Assembly: GCF_024713975.1 (NCBI RefSeq)
Contig: NC_091104.1
Location: 16,015,580 to 16,079,579 of the forward strand
Origin: Paralichthys olivaceus
Lineage: Eukaryota > Chordata > Actinopteri > Pleuronectiformes > Paralichthyidae
Direction: 5' to 3'
Length of the DNA: 64,000 nucleotides
Part shown: positions 13,451 through 26,879 of the stretch, one piece after another
Layout: every line of letters begins with the position of its first letter
Numbering within the stretch: position 1 is the stretch's first letter
The notes under the pieces: generated by a model
Databases searched by the model: none
What the model saw: only the letters and a program-made list of their open reading frames with translations
What the model was told of the DNA's origin: nothing
Program-made: the position numbers and the translations under genes

Positions 13451-15369
13451 ATAATGCTTTCCCGTACAGCTCTGGCAGGCAGAGCAGGGGACTGGGACTA
13501 AGCTGAGGAGAGGGACTCTGCTGGGACTCTACACAGCTCCACCAAACAGCCTGCAGATTAGAAGAGGGACAACAAGCTACTGCTCCTGCAGCTGTTAATG
13601 GAAACATTACTCCAGCCATGGAGGGACAATGTGTCTTCATGGAGAAAGAGTAAGATTTTGGAATGAGGAGGTGATGCCATCAGACAATAAGTGTGTGTGG
13701 TGGTTTTTTGTGGAGCTGGAGACAATCCCAGCTGACATTGGGCGCGACAGGTCAGAGCCAACATAGTCAAACAACCATTCACACGTACAAACAACTCAGA
13801 CTCTCCAGTTAACCTAACCCCTAACGTCTTTGGAAGAAGCTAGAGAAACTAGAGAAATCCACTCTGACACAGGCCAGGGAGTCAAACATTAAACCTTCTA
13901 ATGCTAATCACTGTATCACCGTGCTGCTCTACCGCAGATCATCATGTCATATTTTAATATTTCTACTTCAGTTTCATTGTTGATGTCTATCAAAGATGAC
14001 ATCACCTTGTAATGTGACAGCAAAGTTCGACACGTAGCTTGAACTCAATTGTCGATCATGTTGGTAAATGTCTGCAAGTGGACATGAAGTGACTGCAGGT
14101 GTGTATGATTATGACTGCATGTGCTTACTTTTAGCTTGCGTTTTGCATCTCTGTGTGTTTGTGTGTTTGTGTGTGTGTGTGTGGCTGCAGCGCCTGTCTC
14201 AGGAGTAGCTCCCCTGTCCTATCTCCTGACCCCTCTGTGTTCCCGCCGCCCTGCTCTGTTTGTGTTAATTCCTCTACATCTCCAGGGTGGCTTACATTAG
14301 AATATCTTAACCACTGGGCTGCATTAGCATAGTGTGATGGATGCTGCTGAATCTCCATGCCAGATAATGTCCACATTTTGCATTTTAAACTAAGCTACGC
14401 TATGGACGTGCTATCCATTTTCACTGGGGGAAATTAGGTCCTGGTGGGAGAGCGCCTGGCACTCTGTCATCCCCAGCAAAGCTCCCTGCCCAGGTTTTAT
14501 GACACCTCTGGGGCACCATACAGAGACAGGTTGAGGGTCATTGTCCAGCAATGGTCAGCTGTGATGTCACATAAACATTTCATAAACTTGGGTGTCAGTT
14601 TACTCCACGCTCTTGTTTTTTAAAAAGCTTGCCAAAGTTGGCGATATATCAGCTCGTGCAGCTTCCTCCTGCAATATTCATGTGTTTCTGTGTGTCCACC
14701 TGTCTGCCAGTCTCTCTGCAGCGCGAGTTGTATTTCTTCTCATGGAGTTACTTTCAAGTGAACCGTGACAAATCATGCATAATTTCCATTTTAATCCGTA
14801 TAGTCCGGCAGACTACTTGTGTGCATATGTCTCGGTGCAGCCAGACTGCCTTGGCTGCGAGCGAGTGTTGATTTCCGTTACAGGGCTGTCGCGGCCCCCG
14901 GCAGTTGATCAATAGGAATAAATCAGTGCGGCTCCTTTATGTGACATGAGATAGTTGTACATTTATAAGCCTCTTTATGAGATAAGATCTCAACACTTGA
15001 GCTTGCGTCACACACTCTGTGACACACGCTCACATGCGGAGCCGGATCCTGGATGCTTATTAGGCTACAGAATTACAGCATGTCTGTGTACTTTGCCTGA
15101 GGTGGGATGTTCCTCAATAAATACAGGTTCTAATTTTTTATCCTTATTGACAGCGGTAACTCAGATGGTGCCAACTTTTAAATGTGATTGTGCTGTTAAG
15201 AAATGAATGGAATATAACGTTGCCCTTGTAAATCATGAGCAGCGTATTGTGTTACAGTCAAAGAAGTGGTAGGTTTGCCATATATACAAACACTATCCAC
15301 ATCAGAAGAATGATAGGCCCATTGATTAGCCGTCTCCTTGCTTTCTCTTCACACAAGCATGAAAGGCAT

Positions 15370-15560
15370 TGCTGTGCAGCCCGGTGATTCTGTAATGTTC
15401 TGCTAATTACGTTTGACTAATTATGATTCTTTTATGTGGCAATATAAGCTGGGAGTTTCCCCCCTTATTACAATATAGGTCCATGCTCTGCTTCATTGAT
15501 CATGATTGGATACCAAGGCCTTCGTTTTCTGTTTATTTTCTAATTAAATATTAGCTTTAA
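15370..15560. promoter_or_regulatory. candidate regulatory element
   Basis: Contains CTAATTACG and CTAATTATG about 15 bases apart at 15,401-15,427, followed by further TAATTAAAT words near 15,540. The regular pair of TAATTA sites is the only support. Confidence 0.22.
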
Positions 15561-16439
15561 CCGCTTTGGGGGGGGCAATAATTTAACTATTACACCCCCC
15601 ACCACCCATTGACCGCTCGAAGAATGTGATCAAGTGAGACTCAAGCTTTAATTAGATGCTTGGACATCAGTGTTTTTCTTTTTTCTCTCAGGTTAGGAAA
15701 ACCAGGCAGGATGCTTTCAACACCAAGCACATTGACCGAGCTCAAATTACATCCGCCTTTAAGTAGCAGATTGATTGGGGGAGAGGGGAGGCTGTCTTTA
15801 CGAGCTAAGTGTTTCTGAATAGAGCTGCGGCACATACCTCTTCTCCTGTCCTTTCACAAGCCCCATAATGAGAGCTGCGCTGGAATGGAGTGCGGAGTAT
15901 GTGAAAAACAGGAGGGATAATTTAACAACACACGTGTGCACAAAAAAAAGAAAGGATGTCTCAACAGAGTATAAGAGAGAGGAGTGTGCACGGAAAGGTG
16001 TGAGGTGTGTGTGTGTGTGTGTGGAGGGGGGGTGGAAAGCAAAGTGCCACAGCGCGCTCTTTCTCTTTCTCCACAGATGATGGATAGCAACAGTGGCGAG
16101 AACAAAACCAAGCATTCCTCATGCTGTCAGCACAATGAAACGGGGACATAACAGGATTTGGTCACAATGCGAGCGGAGCACTTCAGAGAGATGCCAGGCC
16201 ATCATGCCACTTCTACTGGAAGTCAAAGACTCCATCCATCACTTGTAACGTCCCCTTAGCGTTTGACTGGGGCTGGCGTGGCTGTCTTCCCTGGGACTTC
16301 CCAGTCTAACGCAGGAGTCCGTGTGATGAATACATTGCATCGGCCATTGTTTTGCTGTTGTTATTCCAATGAAGGGTTTGAAGTGGGGGTGTAGATCATT
16401 TCATGGAATGTATGTATTCAGAGAGAAAGGTTATTTTGT

Positions 16440-17270
16440 TATTTTCTTAGAGGTGTTTAAAGGAGCAGTTCAGCACTATTGCAGAGCCATAGAGGATCAA
16501 TTCCACTTTCATATTTGTCCTTATCCATCCATATATAGATGGTGCCAGCAGCTGTTAGCAGTTAGCTTAGCTTTGTTTAAAGGCTGGAAACAAGCCAGGG
16601 ATTTCATTTATATAACACATTTAAAACAAACAGAATTGACCTGTGTTGTACCATACAACACAATAACATAAAAAGAAATATAACATAATGAGAGCCACAC
16701 ACATCTAAAACACAACAGATGCAGGAAGGAAAAAATGAAATATCCTGACAAAAAACAATACTCACCTTCTATAGCACCTCTAAGAACTAATGAACGAACT
16801 AATCTACGAATAATGAGTCATACTCTCTGTTTTTATAGCATCAAATAACTAATTGAAACCCAAAACACGTGAGCATGCATCAGTGTGATAAGAAATAATC
16901 AAATTGACAGAAACACTCTTTAAACAAATTTACTTGACATGTACTTTGACTTTTATATTTGGTTCATGTCCCATGAACTAACACGGAGGAAGCAGGATTT
17001 ATAATCGATATTGCCGCCAACCACCAGGTGGGGATCGAAACGCTTTGGCTTCACTTTTGGGGAGCCGTCATGTCATCCATCTCTGCCTTGAACATATATA
17101 AGATACAAGATTTACATTTTCAATTTGTGCTTTTAGACCATTGAACAGAGCTGCATGGATGTTTTCCAGTTTTTATGCTGAGCTTAGCAAACAGGCTTCT
17201 CAGGGTAGCTTCCTGTTTAACGGATAGAAAGTGAATGGATGTACCTCTATTTCCCCAAAATGTAATTCAA
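16440..17270. repeat. dispersed fish repeat of the GCTTAGC type
   Basis: The segment carries AAAGGAGCAGTTCAGCACTA near 16,460, GTTAGCAGTTAGCTTAGCTT near 16,555 and AGGCTGGAAACAAGCC near 16,580, then a partial reprise (GAGCTTAGCAAACAGGCTT) near 17,182. A related copy lies at about 40,500-40,940 inside a prox2 intron. I recognise the family as common in teleost genomes but cannot assign a class. The outer boundaries are approximate. Confidence 0.5.
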
Positions 17271-19150
17271 AACATCAGATATCAATACATCATCAAGCAA
17301 TTTTAATATTCTTAAAAAGTAAATGCCTAACTGTTCATTAGTCAATCAGACACATCTGATAAAGGATGGTTTCAAATGCATCCACCTCATTCAAACTGTG
17401 CACTTTTAGTACATCATTAGTAGTCTTCTCTATCGATGGGTCTAGTCTACATCCAGGAAGTGCACAGTGCTACAGCAGGTGTTCCCCCAGTGTCCACAGC
17501 AAAAGATCAGCTCTATCTGTTGTGGTGGGTTGCGCTCCTGTCTGTAACGTTAAGCCCCCAGTCACACCACACAAAACGAGCACTAAGGGGAGGACAGCTT
17601 TTACAATAAGACTCCTGAATGGCTGGCACCAGGGTGATAAACATGATTGTGTAACTCTCCCGTATGTGATAATGTGAATATCGTGCTGTGAGGAGTGGCG
17701 GGAGGGGGATGGATGGTAGGGAGGGACTAGGAAATGAAGGATTGGAGGTGGGGAGCATTGGGGGGAGTCGCATTCTTAAAATTAAAAGTTGTAGCCTATT
17801 AGTCTGTTTTTGGTAGCTGAGCACGCGCCCATGCCTAGCACGGCCACTAATAGGAAAAGATGTGTGGAAGTGTATGATTTATGGTTGCACGCAGGCAGGG
17901 GTGGAATAATTTGGTGCAGAACGGGTACTTACTGAACGGCAACAACTCGGCTACTTATCCGTACTTTCTGGTGATAAATTAGCTCTTGTTTAAAGTAGCA
18001 GGAGACCCATTTTTCATTTTGATTACTACACTTGATATCTCTTTCTTTCTTACTCTCTCTTTGTCAGCAGTGGTTCTTAGCATTTTTTGTGTATGGTTTA
18101 GTTTATGGTGTATGTGTTTGTGTGCACTCAGCTCCACTACTGGTTCTTAACCCTTCCATGACTGGTCACAGCAGCACGGTCCATTGTAAAAACATGGTAA
18201 CGTCGTCAGTTGTGAGGAGACCCAATATGGCCAGAGTGACATGGCTTTCCTCATTGACCGTGAGCTGTCCTGCTGCCAGCTGGATGCAGGGCTACTGTCA
18301 ATCAGCGGCCGACCCCTGCCGGGACCTTCCCTTTCTCAGACAAGGTTCCCATTGATCCCCCCGTCGCCCCTCTGACAGGAAGCAGCCTCAGTGGGGGAAA
18401 TAAGCAGGTGAAATATTAAGTTATAAGTCAGCTTCCAATCAATAAAAACAGCCAGTAGCAGGGAGGGGCAGGGCCAAGTCCCCATGGCGACTGCCCTGCA
18501 CTAGCTGTGGGGTAATGCGATTGAGCTCTGTGGATCATACCTGCAGGCAGAGCCGCTCCCTGACTGTGGCCATCACACCTACTCCTTTGCCAAGTCGTGC
18601 GGAGCAAGCTGGCACACGCTCTTATTGTCCTCTCTTTGGCACTGCCAGCCATGCCAGTGCCCGACCAGAGCTGGACACTCTACAGACGGCATAAATAAAA
18701 CATATGAGAGCCGTAATGAGGAAAGAGCTTCAGGGCCAACAGAGCCAGCGCCCATCGATATACACAGATAGAGAACACGGAAATAGTCCAGTGCGATTGC
18801 AGTTGCAACAGAACCAAAAGCTCCACCTTTAGTTCTCACAGAGAACATGCAGCAGTGTGGTGATGAACACACATCTACATTTGCCTCAAGTCCATTGTCC
18901 TGACAATTTGTTTGAATCAGTGAGTCTCTGGCCCTGGGGTTGGATGGCTTGGCAGGTGTCAGCGATTATCTTGGCCTGTCTTCTGTGTACAGGACAACTG
19001 AGGGGTTGGTGCCGAGCCCCTGTCAGCCCCCTCCCTGTTAGGCCTGAAGGGGGCAGGGGTGTGAGGGCAGTAGGGCAGCTCGGAGAGAAGGCCCTTTCTC
19101 CTTTCTCCAGGGCCTGCTCCCCCAGCCCCCTCTCCACTCCCCACTACGGT
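17271..19150. other. intergenic, no gene seen
   Basis: No coding exon, RNA gene or transposon end is supported. Composition becomes more GC-rich after about 18,200. Open frames near 18.6-19.1 kb lack recognisable domains. Confidence 0.4.
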
Positions 19151-19159
19151 CATGCTGCT

Positions 19160-19300
19160 GACTGACAGCTATCTTATAGCTGCGGGACATGCACCCCAGC
19201 AACCTGCCGCTGATAAAATGTTAATGTAATTAACAGATAATGGCTGTTGTTTTTAGCTGTCAATACTCAAACTGGGAAGGGATAAAGGATTGGAGCTGCA
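19160..19300. promoter_or_regulatory. candidate regulatory element
   Basis: A short patch with GATAAAATG, TGTAATTAACAGATAATGG and GGGATAAAGG words, meaning several GATA-type and TAATTA-type sites within 90 bases. Conservation is untested. Confidence 0.22.
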
Positions 19301-20089
19301 CAAAGTCACATTCAGATATCTGCCAGCTATTGTAGAATTCAATTATTTCGGCAACACTACCCCCACCTGTCTTCATCTGCTTACCTCCACACCACCATCA
19401 CGAGCCCCCTCCGCTCAACCCGCCTTCGCTGCGATCACATCTGATTGTCTTGTGATATTGACAGCATTTCTTGCCGCCTGCTGTTTGAGCCAGCTGTGGA
19501 AGGTTACGGCGCTGGAAAGCAGGCCCGCTCTCTGAGCCGGCCGAGGCAAACTTTTTTCATATTCAGCCATGTCTTCCTTCTCGCAGCTTTAGGATCATAA
19601 ATCATGTGACTGAGGCAGGCAGCCACAGAGCTCCTCTCACCTCGGACAGTGAGTCTGACACAGACGCACCCAGCCAGCCCGCCACAAGACAAATGTATTT
19701 ATATTTGTTACCAAAAAACACAACGCCTATCAGGACGCGGCCAGCGCAGCTTTGGACATCGGCTGACTATTCTGGTATTTTAATAAGTATCAAGCCCAAA
19801 CAAGATTAGGCGCATCCAGTTTACGAAATGTCAGTGAAGGCAGCGCTATCACTCATAATAAATGGGCCTATGCAAACAGTGGGGATTTTGCCATGCATAA
19901 GAGCTTGTTTGGTGTGCACCATGGTGATGCTGTATGCTGATATGCAATTATTCTAAAGAGTATCAAAGTTCAGGTGTGAGTCTACCATCTTGCTGTAGCG
20001 GTGGGGGAATGCTCCAAGCAGCTACAGATTACCATAGGAATATTCCATGAATAAAGAGGAAAAAACTTGGGACGATAAGGGGGAGCCTG

Positions 20090-20420
20090 AGAGTGTGATA
20101 AAAGCCATCCCATAATGGATGGGTCTGTGAGTATTCATATTTTGTTTTGGGCCCGGCTCGAGCTGATATGAGTGATAATTCTTGCAGCCGTACCTTTAGC
20201 TGGATTTCCTCGTAACAATGTCAGACTGGAACTTTGATCAGTCCATCTCAAGTGTTTGTGCTCCTGCTCCCTAATTAACCCAGTTTGTATGTGCTAATGA
20301 TGCCTAATTATCATTTGTGTAACAAGATTGCTCTCATTGCCATAATGAGAAAAACTCCTTCAAATGTTGCACCGCTTACAAGCGGGTTTCTGCCGTTATT
20401 AGCAGAGTGTTTATGCAATC
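20090..20420. promoter_or_regulatory. candidate regulatory element, one of the strongest in the desert
   Basis: About 330 bases of non-repetitive, non-coding sequence contain TGAGTGATAATTC, CTAATTAACC at 20,271-20,280, GCCTAATTATCATTTG at 20,302-20,317, CATAATGAGAAA and AATTAAATC words. It has the look of a vertebrate conserved non-coding element: even composition, no simple repeats and dense homeodomain words. Conservation and target gene are unknown. Confidence 0.32.
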
Positions 20421-21660
20421 ACATCTAATTGAAGTGTTAATTAAATCAGGAATACCATTTTGCCGAACAAAGACGCTAAGTAGTGGGAGTAGTGCTAAAC
20501 GACGCCTTCCTCACCAGCCACCACTGCGAGGTACCCTTCAACCCAGAAAACCCCTGTCCCCCCCCCCCGCACACACACCCGTCCACCTGCAGTACCCTCA
20601 CTAGTGGAGAGAGAGACAATCAGAGTTGATTGGCATTTTGAATGGCGAGTGAGATCAGGCCCCTCCCTCCCGCCGCTTCAATGTTAATTGCCATGCACGA
20701 GAAGGTGGAGGGGCTCTTGACCTTGTCCACCCGTCAATATCCACACAGCTCTGGACGAAGGAAATCTCAGGTGACCAGACACACAGCACTAAAGGAAATA
20801 TCAGTCTTAGTCAATGCTAAGTCAGCAGGCAGGTACATGGAGCACATTATAAGACTTTTAGTAGACGTGTCTTGAGTTTGAAATGTTTGCATTTTAGATT
20901 ATTTTTGTACCAGTACAACTAAATTAATAAATTGAATTGTAACGTAATAGATATTGTACTGTAGACTGCCAAAGTATGATCTGCACATGAGAACCCTGAC
21001 GCCCATTTCCTTTAAATAATTGCTGAAGTCAGACTAAGGCAGATTATGGGTTTTGAATTTATATTATGTATTATCATATTAAAAATGTTATGAGTCATCA
21101 CAAGGCATCTTTCTCACTGAAAGTGCGACTGAGGATAAAATAATCTGTGTTTTGGAGGAAAAACTGACTGATGGATTTGAAACCTTTCACCAAAAGAGTA
21201 TTTATTTGTAGCTGAAGGGACATATATATATAGTGTAGTAAAGAGCAGAGCGACTGCCGTAATTGCAAAAACACTTTTATCAGCTAAATGTATGGCTGTA
21301 TCAAAACTCACACATACACACATATGCACACACACACTTGACATTATAGAATGGGTTTTCTATACAAACTGCAAGAAATGCAATAGTATTTCCAATTCAT
21401 GAAGAATGAGTCTGACCAAAATATCAATTTAAATCTGAAATAAATAGAGAGACTAATAAAATGTGGAATATGGGATAACAAAGTAAAAATAATGCTGAGG
21501 TTGTTCCAGATGTATAACTAAATGTAAAACACATTTGCATATTGTTTTATGTATTTTTACTATTAATACACATATTTTTTTCCGGCATGAACTCTTCATT
21601 CCTAATCTTGCCTTTACACATTAAAATAAAAATCTGACAATGCTTTTTTTTAAATATTTA
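20421..21660. other. intergenic, no gene seen
   Basis: AT-rich with no supported gene. It contains a C run near 20,560-20,569 and a short CA run near 21,308-21,340. Confidence 0.4.
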
Positions 21661-21662
21661 TA

Positions 21663-22015
21663 TGTGGTGCATCTTCATCATTACATCGACCAAGGAGGTT
21701 GTGTTTTCGTCTGCATTTGTTTGTTTGTTGGCTTATGGAAAAACTACAATACAAACACCATGAAACTTGGTAGAAGGATGCAATATTGGTCATAAAGAAC
21801 GCATTACATTTTGATGTGGATCTGGCTCTTTTTTTAAAAAAATTTACTGATCTCACTGGGAGTCATTCTTGGATCTAGATGAAAAAAAGGCCCATTCAGG
21901 GGACCAATATCAGTAATTTTGTTGTTTGTTTGTTGTTTTGTAAATTTGTTGCAGCTTGATTGTATTTAAGGAAAACTCTACTTAGTGCCATTCTAGTTTG
22001 TGCTATTTTTGCGGC
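21663..22015 (+). repeat. dispersed repeat family, copy 1
   Basis: Starts with ACCAAGGAGGTTGTGTTTTC and TTTGTTTGTTTGTTGGC, continues with CATGAAACTTGGTAGAAGGA and CATTACATTTTGATGTGGAT, and ends near TTAGTGCCATTCTAGT. The same ordered words occur at 44,465, 60,105 and, inverted, at 53,815 and 61,508. It is an abundant teleost dispersed family by my recollection. No coding capacity is seen. Confidence 0.75.
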
Positions 22016-22299
22016 TGTAAACAAAGCACACTTTGCTGAAATGAAAAATCACTGAGAGGTTATAATTTCCCTATAACACACTGTATTTCTGCACCATCAT
22101 TTAAAACACAATGAATGGAGCAACATCCGTTGCCCAGTTTGCATATACATCCAAATTCACATCTCTCCTCTCACCTATTCTCTGCCTCATGAGGATGATC
22201 CATTTCTCCCTTCTGTCTTTACGTTCCTTCTCCTCCTCCTCCTCTCAATCTCATTTCATACCCTAGTCATTATGTCACCCCCCCCCCCGTCTCCCATCC

Positions 22300-22480
22300 T
22301 GCTGCTCCTGAACAGGACCCATTGGCCCTGATTAATCTGCTGCATTTGACTTAATGAGAGGTCATTCACATATCTGATCACAATGGCTACAGGAATCAAT
22401 GATAGATGGCCACTTGGCAGAAATACTGAGGTGCTGGAAAAAAACCCAACTGAATCTGTTAAGACTTTATTAGATATACC
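22300..22480. promoter_or_regulatory. candidate regulatory element
   Basis: Contains CCATTGGCCCTGATTAATC, GACTTAATGAGAGGTCATTC and GGAATCAATGATAGATGGCC. The mix of a CCAAT-like, a nuclear-receptor half-site-like and homeodomain/PBX-like words is suggestive only. Poly-C runs flank it at about 22,278 and 22,480. Confidence 0.22.
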
Positions 22481-22489
22481 CCCCCCCCC

Positions 22490-24170
22490 CCCTCCTGCAC
22501 TGTGCACCTGAGTGTGTTGTATTACTGTGAGTAAAATATCTCTCTCCAACCTTTAAAAGCCTCTGAGATTGTGTCTTTCCACTCGTGTGCTATCATAGTC
22601 AGTGTCTGTAAGTTAAGTGACTCAACCGTGCTACTTAGATTCTCAGTGCAACCCTCAGGAGCCGGATAAGGTGAGTGTTGTGACTGAAATGTGTGTTTGT
22701 ATGCGTTAAGACAAGATACACGATAGGTCATTCAATATTACAGCATCGTGACACACATATCTACAAAGAAAGAGATACAGCAGATATTGGCCCACACACA
22801 CGCTCGCACACGGAAAAACCTTCGGTTAGGAGATTATAAATTGATTTCTTCCGCCCTATAAAGCCTGTGTCTTCCTCACTGAGTCCAGTAATGTGTCCAC
22901 TTGACCTTTGTTGCTGGGCTCCTTTCTGGTGAATTGACTCCAAAGTGTTTGTTTCCCTGGCCTTTTCAGCACCGTGGGTGTCCTCTGTCTGTGGTGTGGC
23001 CTGTTCGGTGGACATCACAGCCTGTCATCACATCACGCTCGATCACAAACACCCTCTCGCTCATACACAAACATGAATGCACTGGCCTGCTGAGACATGA
23101 TGGAGAAGGCCTCCGTGCAGAAAAGTGTCTCCATCTAAGGCTGCAACAACACATGTAGCTGCATTTTGTGCAGACATTAAGTGTGGACAGATTAAAAATA
23201 AGATGTGTCATGAGACGGCCTTGTGGCATTTTACTTTGTTGACCTGTAGCATGAATGCAGTCTATTAAGCCTTAACTACACTGCAGATATCCATACATCC
23301 ATACTATTACCTTACTGGACATAGGAATTGTTGCAGATTGCTCAAATAGCTCATCTTCTACACATTTAAGCAGTTGTGTAATGGTTTAATTTAACTGCTA
23401 AACAGCTGTTAGCAAAGACATTATGGTCAGGAACGCTTGTAGTTGATTACTCATGTTGCGTTCTACAGTACCCGAGCTAAAGCCGTTTTTTTCCTTTCAG
23501 AATGAGGTCATGTGATAGGAGTCTGACGAATCAGCGAAAACTACATTGTGCCCGGGAAGAACCTATCAGCAAGCGGTTATGATTGTCTATGTCATGGTTT
23601 CCAAACAACAAATTTTCTGCGCAGCCCAGAAGATTTAAAATTGAGCTGCACTTCCAAATTTCAGTTTTAGTGGCTCTAAAACTCCAGAGTAATGTAGATG
23701 TCAGGCGTATAAATAGGAGTGGGTTTTCAAATGAAAATTAAGTAGTATGGATGTAACCGTAGCTCAACGCAGCAAACTAGCCTGTCAGTGGTCCATTCCA
23801 CTACATTATGCAGAGTGAGACATGTGTATGGAGTATTTGCTGCCAATGAATTTCCTGGTCTTTGTCCAAGTGCCATCTCAGGTCTGTGGAGCGTGGTGGC
23901 AATGAGACTGGTCAGTGACACCGAGGTCCCAGGGATCTGAACTAGCATCTGTTGAGGACGGGAGCAGCACAGCGGCCGCCCTGTCCTCGCTGTTGGCCCG
24001 ACAGCATCCTGCACTATCCACTGTCTGTCACACCCGGCACCCTGCAAAGTTAATTGTGAACTGGAGTGGCGCGTTGGGGCCCTCTCACTAAGCACCCCCT
24101 AATGACAGGCAGAGAGACAGCTACACATGTTCACCGGCTCTCCCTCTGGAGGAGGCTACAGATAGTGCTC
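22490..24170. other. intergenic, no gene seen
   Basis: No supported gene or complete mobile element. Open frames on both strands are short and compositionally biased. Confidence 0.4.
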
Positions 24171-24179
24171 CGGCACAGA

Positions 24180-24420
24180 CACTGACCTGTCACAAAGCTG
24201 TCAGCAGCCAGCCTGTCAGCCATGCAGCCCAGCACGCAGCCCAGCTATCCCAGGTGCTCGGCTGACAATCTGCGCACCCTGTTCTGTCGGCTGCTCTGCC
24301 AAGCCTGCTGCTGCTAAGATTCATTAAGGCTTTATTTAAAGCGGCCTCGGCCACTTCATTAATGGCACACCTAAGAGCGTGTGCGGGACACAAATAAACA
24401 GCACTTTTCATGCTTTAAAT
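24180..24420. promoter_or_regulatory. candidate regulatory element
   Basis: A GC-richer, non-repetitive patch with repeated CAGCC/CAGC words, followed by AAGATTCATTAAGGC and CTTCATTAATGGC at about 24,316-24,365. The symmetrical TTCATTAA pair flanks a CGGCCTCGGCC core. The regulatory role is inferred. Confidence 0.22.
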
Positions 24421-24429
24421 TGCTGTCTA

Positions 24430-25570
24430 GAGTCCTCCAGAATCGATGTTGTTCAGTCGTCGTGTACTCAGATGTTACATTTCCAGAAAACTCTCGCTTA
24501 CCCTGTTCCACTCGGTCTCTCATGTTAAGATGACTCCTGAAGTGTGCGTTTTGTGTTTATGAAGAATTCTCCTGGCAGTGTAATGGAGCTCAGCACAGAC
24601 GTATGGAACACATGTGCTAATATCTCCTCATAGGAGCCCAAATGAGCCATTACAGGAGCTAATCTGACAGGCACACTGCATTCAGTTCCCCATCTGCCAG
24701 CCGTGGTGCTGGGAGCCACAGTGTGTTGCCTCCTGAGTGCAGAGCTGGGATGGATGGACCAGATGGAAAACACCCTGCGTTAGAAGCGAGCCACTGACCA
24801 TGGATGCAGAGCGATGCGAGGAGGAGGAGGATGACTGAGGGTATGCTCATATCACGGATGAATCACCTGGTTCGGGCATGAAGTTTGGGAGAATCAACAT
24901 TCAATTCAATGCTTTAGTTATTATGAGAAACCCTTGATCAGAAGACCATGGTGCCATATCCTCTCGGTTGCAATAACCCTCCACCTCTTCTCCTCTCTCT
25001 CCACAGTGCAGCCTTCCATTTTTTTCCACACTCTTAACCCACAGAGAGCGGGAGCAGAAAACGTAGGGGGAACAAAGGGGTAATATAGGCTGCCGTCTAC
25101 CTCTTGGGGAAGAAGACATATAACATTAATGGTATCCGTTAACATCTCCTTAACCCCAATCCCCCTTGCTTGCCGAGCACCTCCCATCCCCTTCTTTCTC
25201 CCCCCCTGCAGCCAACCACAACCCCACCATGGTCCCTGCTACCTCCACCCCCCCTTAGGCTCCGCTCCCTGGGGGCCTGTTTGTTTCCCTGCCAGGGGCA
25301 CAGGCGGCGGAACACTGATGAGGTGCTCAGGCCACCGTGAAATGTGCCATAACCTGCCAGCGTGAGGGCCTGGTGAGATTGCCGTATTTACTTTTTAATC
25401 TGGCCGCCTTAATACATGCGATAAAAACTTTGTCACATTAGATGGTGACAGATGGGCCCGGAGATGTTATTACTGGTCGTGGGGGGGGGCTGCAGGGAGA
25501 GGGTGTCGGAGAGGAGCGGGTGTGGGCTGGAGGAGCACAGGGCGACGAGGGGTGGGGGGTGACGTGGGGG

Positions 25571-25601
<31 letters not shown>

Positions 25602-26250
25602 GCAATGCCCCCAATCATGATAATTTTTCATCACCCCAATTACATTGTTGAGTGCGTCTCGGTGGTGGCATGTGCACACCCAGTCCTGCTGCTGGGAAAG
25701 AGAGCGAGGCAGAGAGACATAAATAAAGATAAAATGAGGTGCCCTAGGTCTTCTATCCTGCCGACTATTCCTCTGCCATCTCTCCAAACTGATGGAGGCC
25801 CCTTTTAAATGAAGGCTAAATCTTATTTAGATAAGAGAACTGAACTGCTGCCTGGGACGAGAGCATCATTGTTTGTTACTGATGGCTGGAGAGGTGGAGG
25901 GGAGGAGGAGGAGGAGGGTGGGCTCGGGGGGGAAAGTGGCTGGTCTTTGCATGTTCTTATGCTATAAGCGAGATTGAATGTTGTTTGTGGGAATGCAGGG
26001 CGAACAGACCACATGCAGAGAATATCTGTCAGAGCACAGTTAGACAGGTATGGTTTTTGTTTTCTAAGTGTGCATTTGTGAACTGGATCCCCCTGGTAAT
26101 AAAATTTCATTGTTGTATATCCATCCTAATGTCATTTCCTATCTGGGAGCTCTTTGGTTGTATATTGCATAGAATACACTATCAAAATATAGCTGTTGTT
26201 TATGGCTTCTCTTTATAGCAGAACATCAAAATGTGTGTCGTCGAGTGTGC
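24430..26250. other. intergenic, simple repeats
   Basis: No supported gene. The block holds a G run and GA repeats around 25,480-25,602 and purine-rich (GGA)n sequence near 25,900. A short non-repetitive patch at about 25,380-25,470 may be a small element. Confidence 0.4.
25570..25602. repeat. (GA)n microsatellite
   Basis: A GA run of about 33 bases with one interruption. Confidence 0.9.
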
Positions 26251-26259
26251 TCTCGCTGC

Positions 26260-26510
26260 ACAAACATTTAGTTTCAGCCGCTGAACGCTGAACACTGCAG
26301 CCGCCTCGAGTAGCACAAGTTTAGCAACTGTTTTCCTTTTTAATTGTTGCGGAAATTAAATAAGAGTGTTTGTGACATGAGTGTTGTAGGTAATGAGAGC
26401 CCGAGAGCAGCTGGGAGGCTACGGGGCTGCGTGCGCCTCATTAGGAGCTTGGAGGCTCCCAGGCTCCACGCTAGCGTAAGCCGCTAATGAAAAGAATGTA
26501 GTCACAGATC
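26260..26510. promoter_or_regulatory. candidate regulatory element
   Basis: Non-repetitive sequence of even composition with CTTTTTAATTGTTGCGG, GTAGGTAATGAGAGCC, CCTCATTAGGAGC and GCCGCTAATGAAAAG words over 200 bases. There is no coding potential. It is a plausible enhancer-type element next to the one at 26,880. Confidence 0.27.
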
Positions 26511-26879
26511 TCATTTTTCAGGCAATTCTTGTGTAAACTGGAGATTTTCCAGTGTATGCACTGTGGAACAGGGGCCCCACATAAATCACGCAGGCCGGCT
26601 GCCTCCAGTGGAGGAAGAGAGGGGGTGTTTCGAGCACATGCTAACCCCACAGACATATGCTGCAGGAAAACTGGAAATCTGCAGCCGCTGTGAGAGAGCC
26701 ACTCACAGCACCTACACCTGTCCACCCCCCCCCCCCCCCCCCACACCCACGTCTTCCCCGTCTCCTCTAGCTCTCTATCCATCTCCACCGTGCTGTCCAA
26801 TGGCCCAACCCCCATCCTCCCACGGCACACACCCCTTCCCCAACATCCCCTCCTAACCGCAGGCGAAGCAAGCGGCAAC

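Larger units (their letters stand above)
12561..16430. other. intergenic, with two candidate element patches
   Basis: No gene is supported. Apart from the patches listed separately, the stretch holds short CA/GT runs near 12,735, 14,155-14,182 and 16,005-16,024. No transposon ends were found. Confidence 0.4.

Noticed and set aside
15798..16149. Overlapping minus-strand frames rich in His-Thr
   Set aside because: Peptide content comes from CA/GT simple repeats and T-rich sequence.
22256..22549. Poly-C runs near 22,278 and 22,480 as a G-quadruplex promoter
   Set aside because: These are isolated C homopolymers beside simple repeats with no transcript evidence. They were kept only as landmarks.
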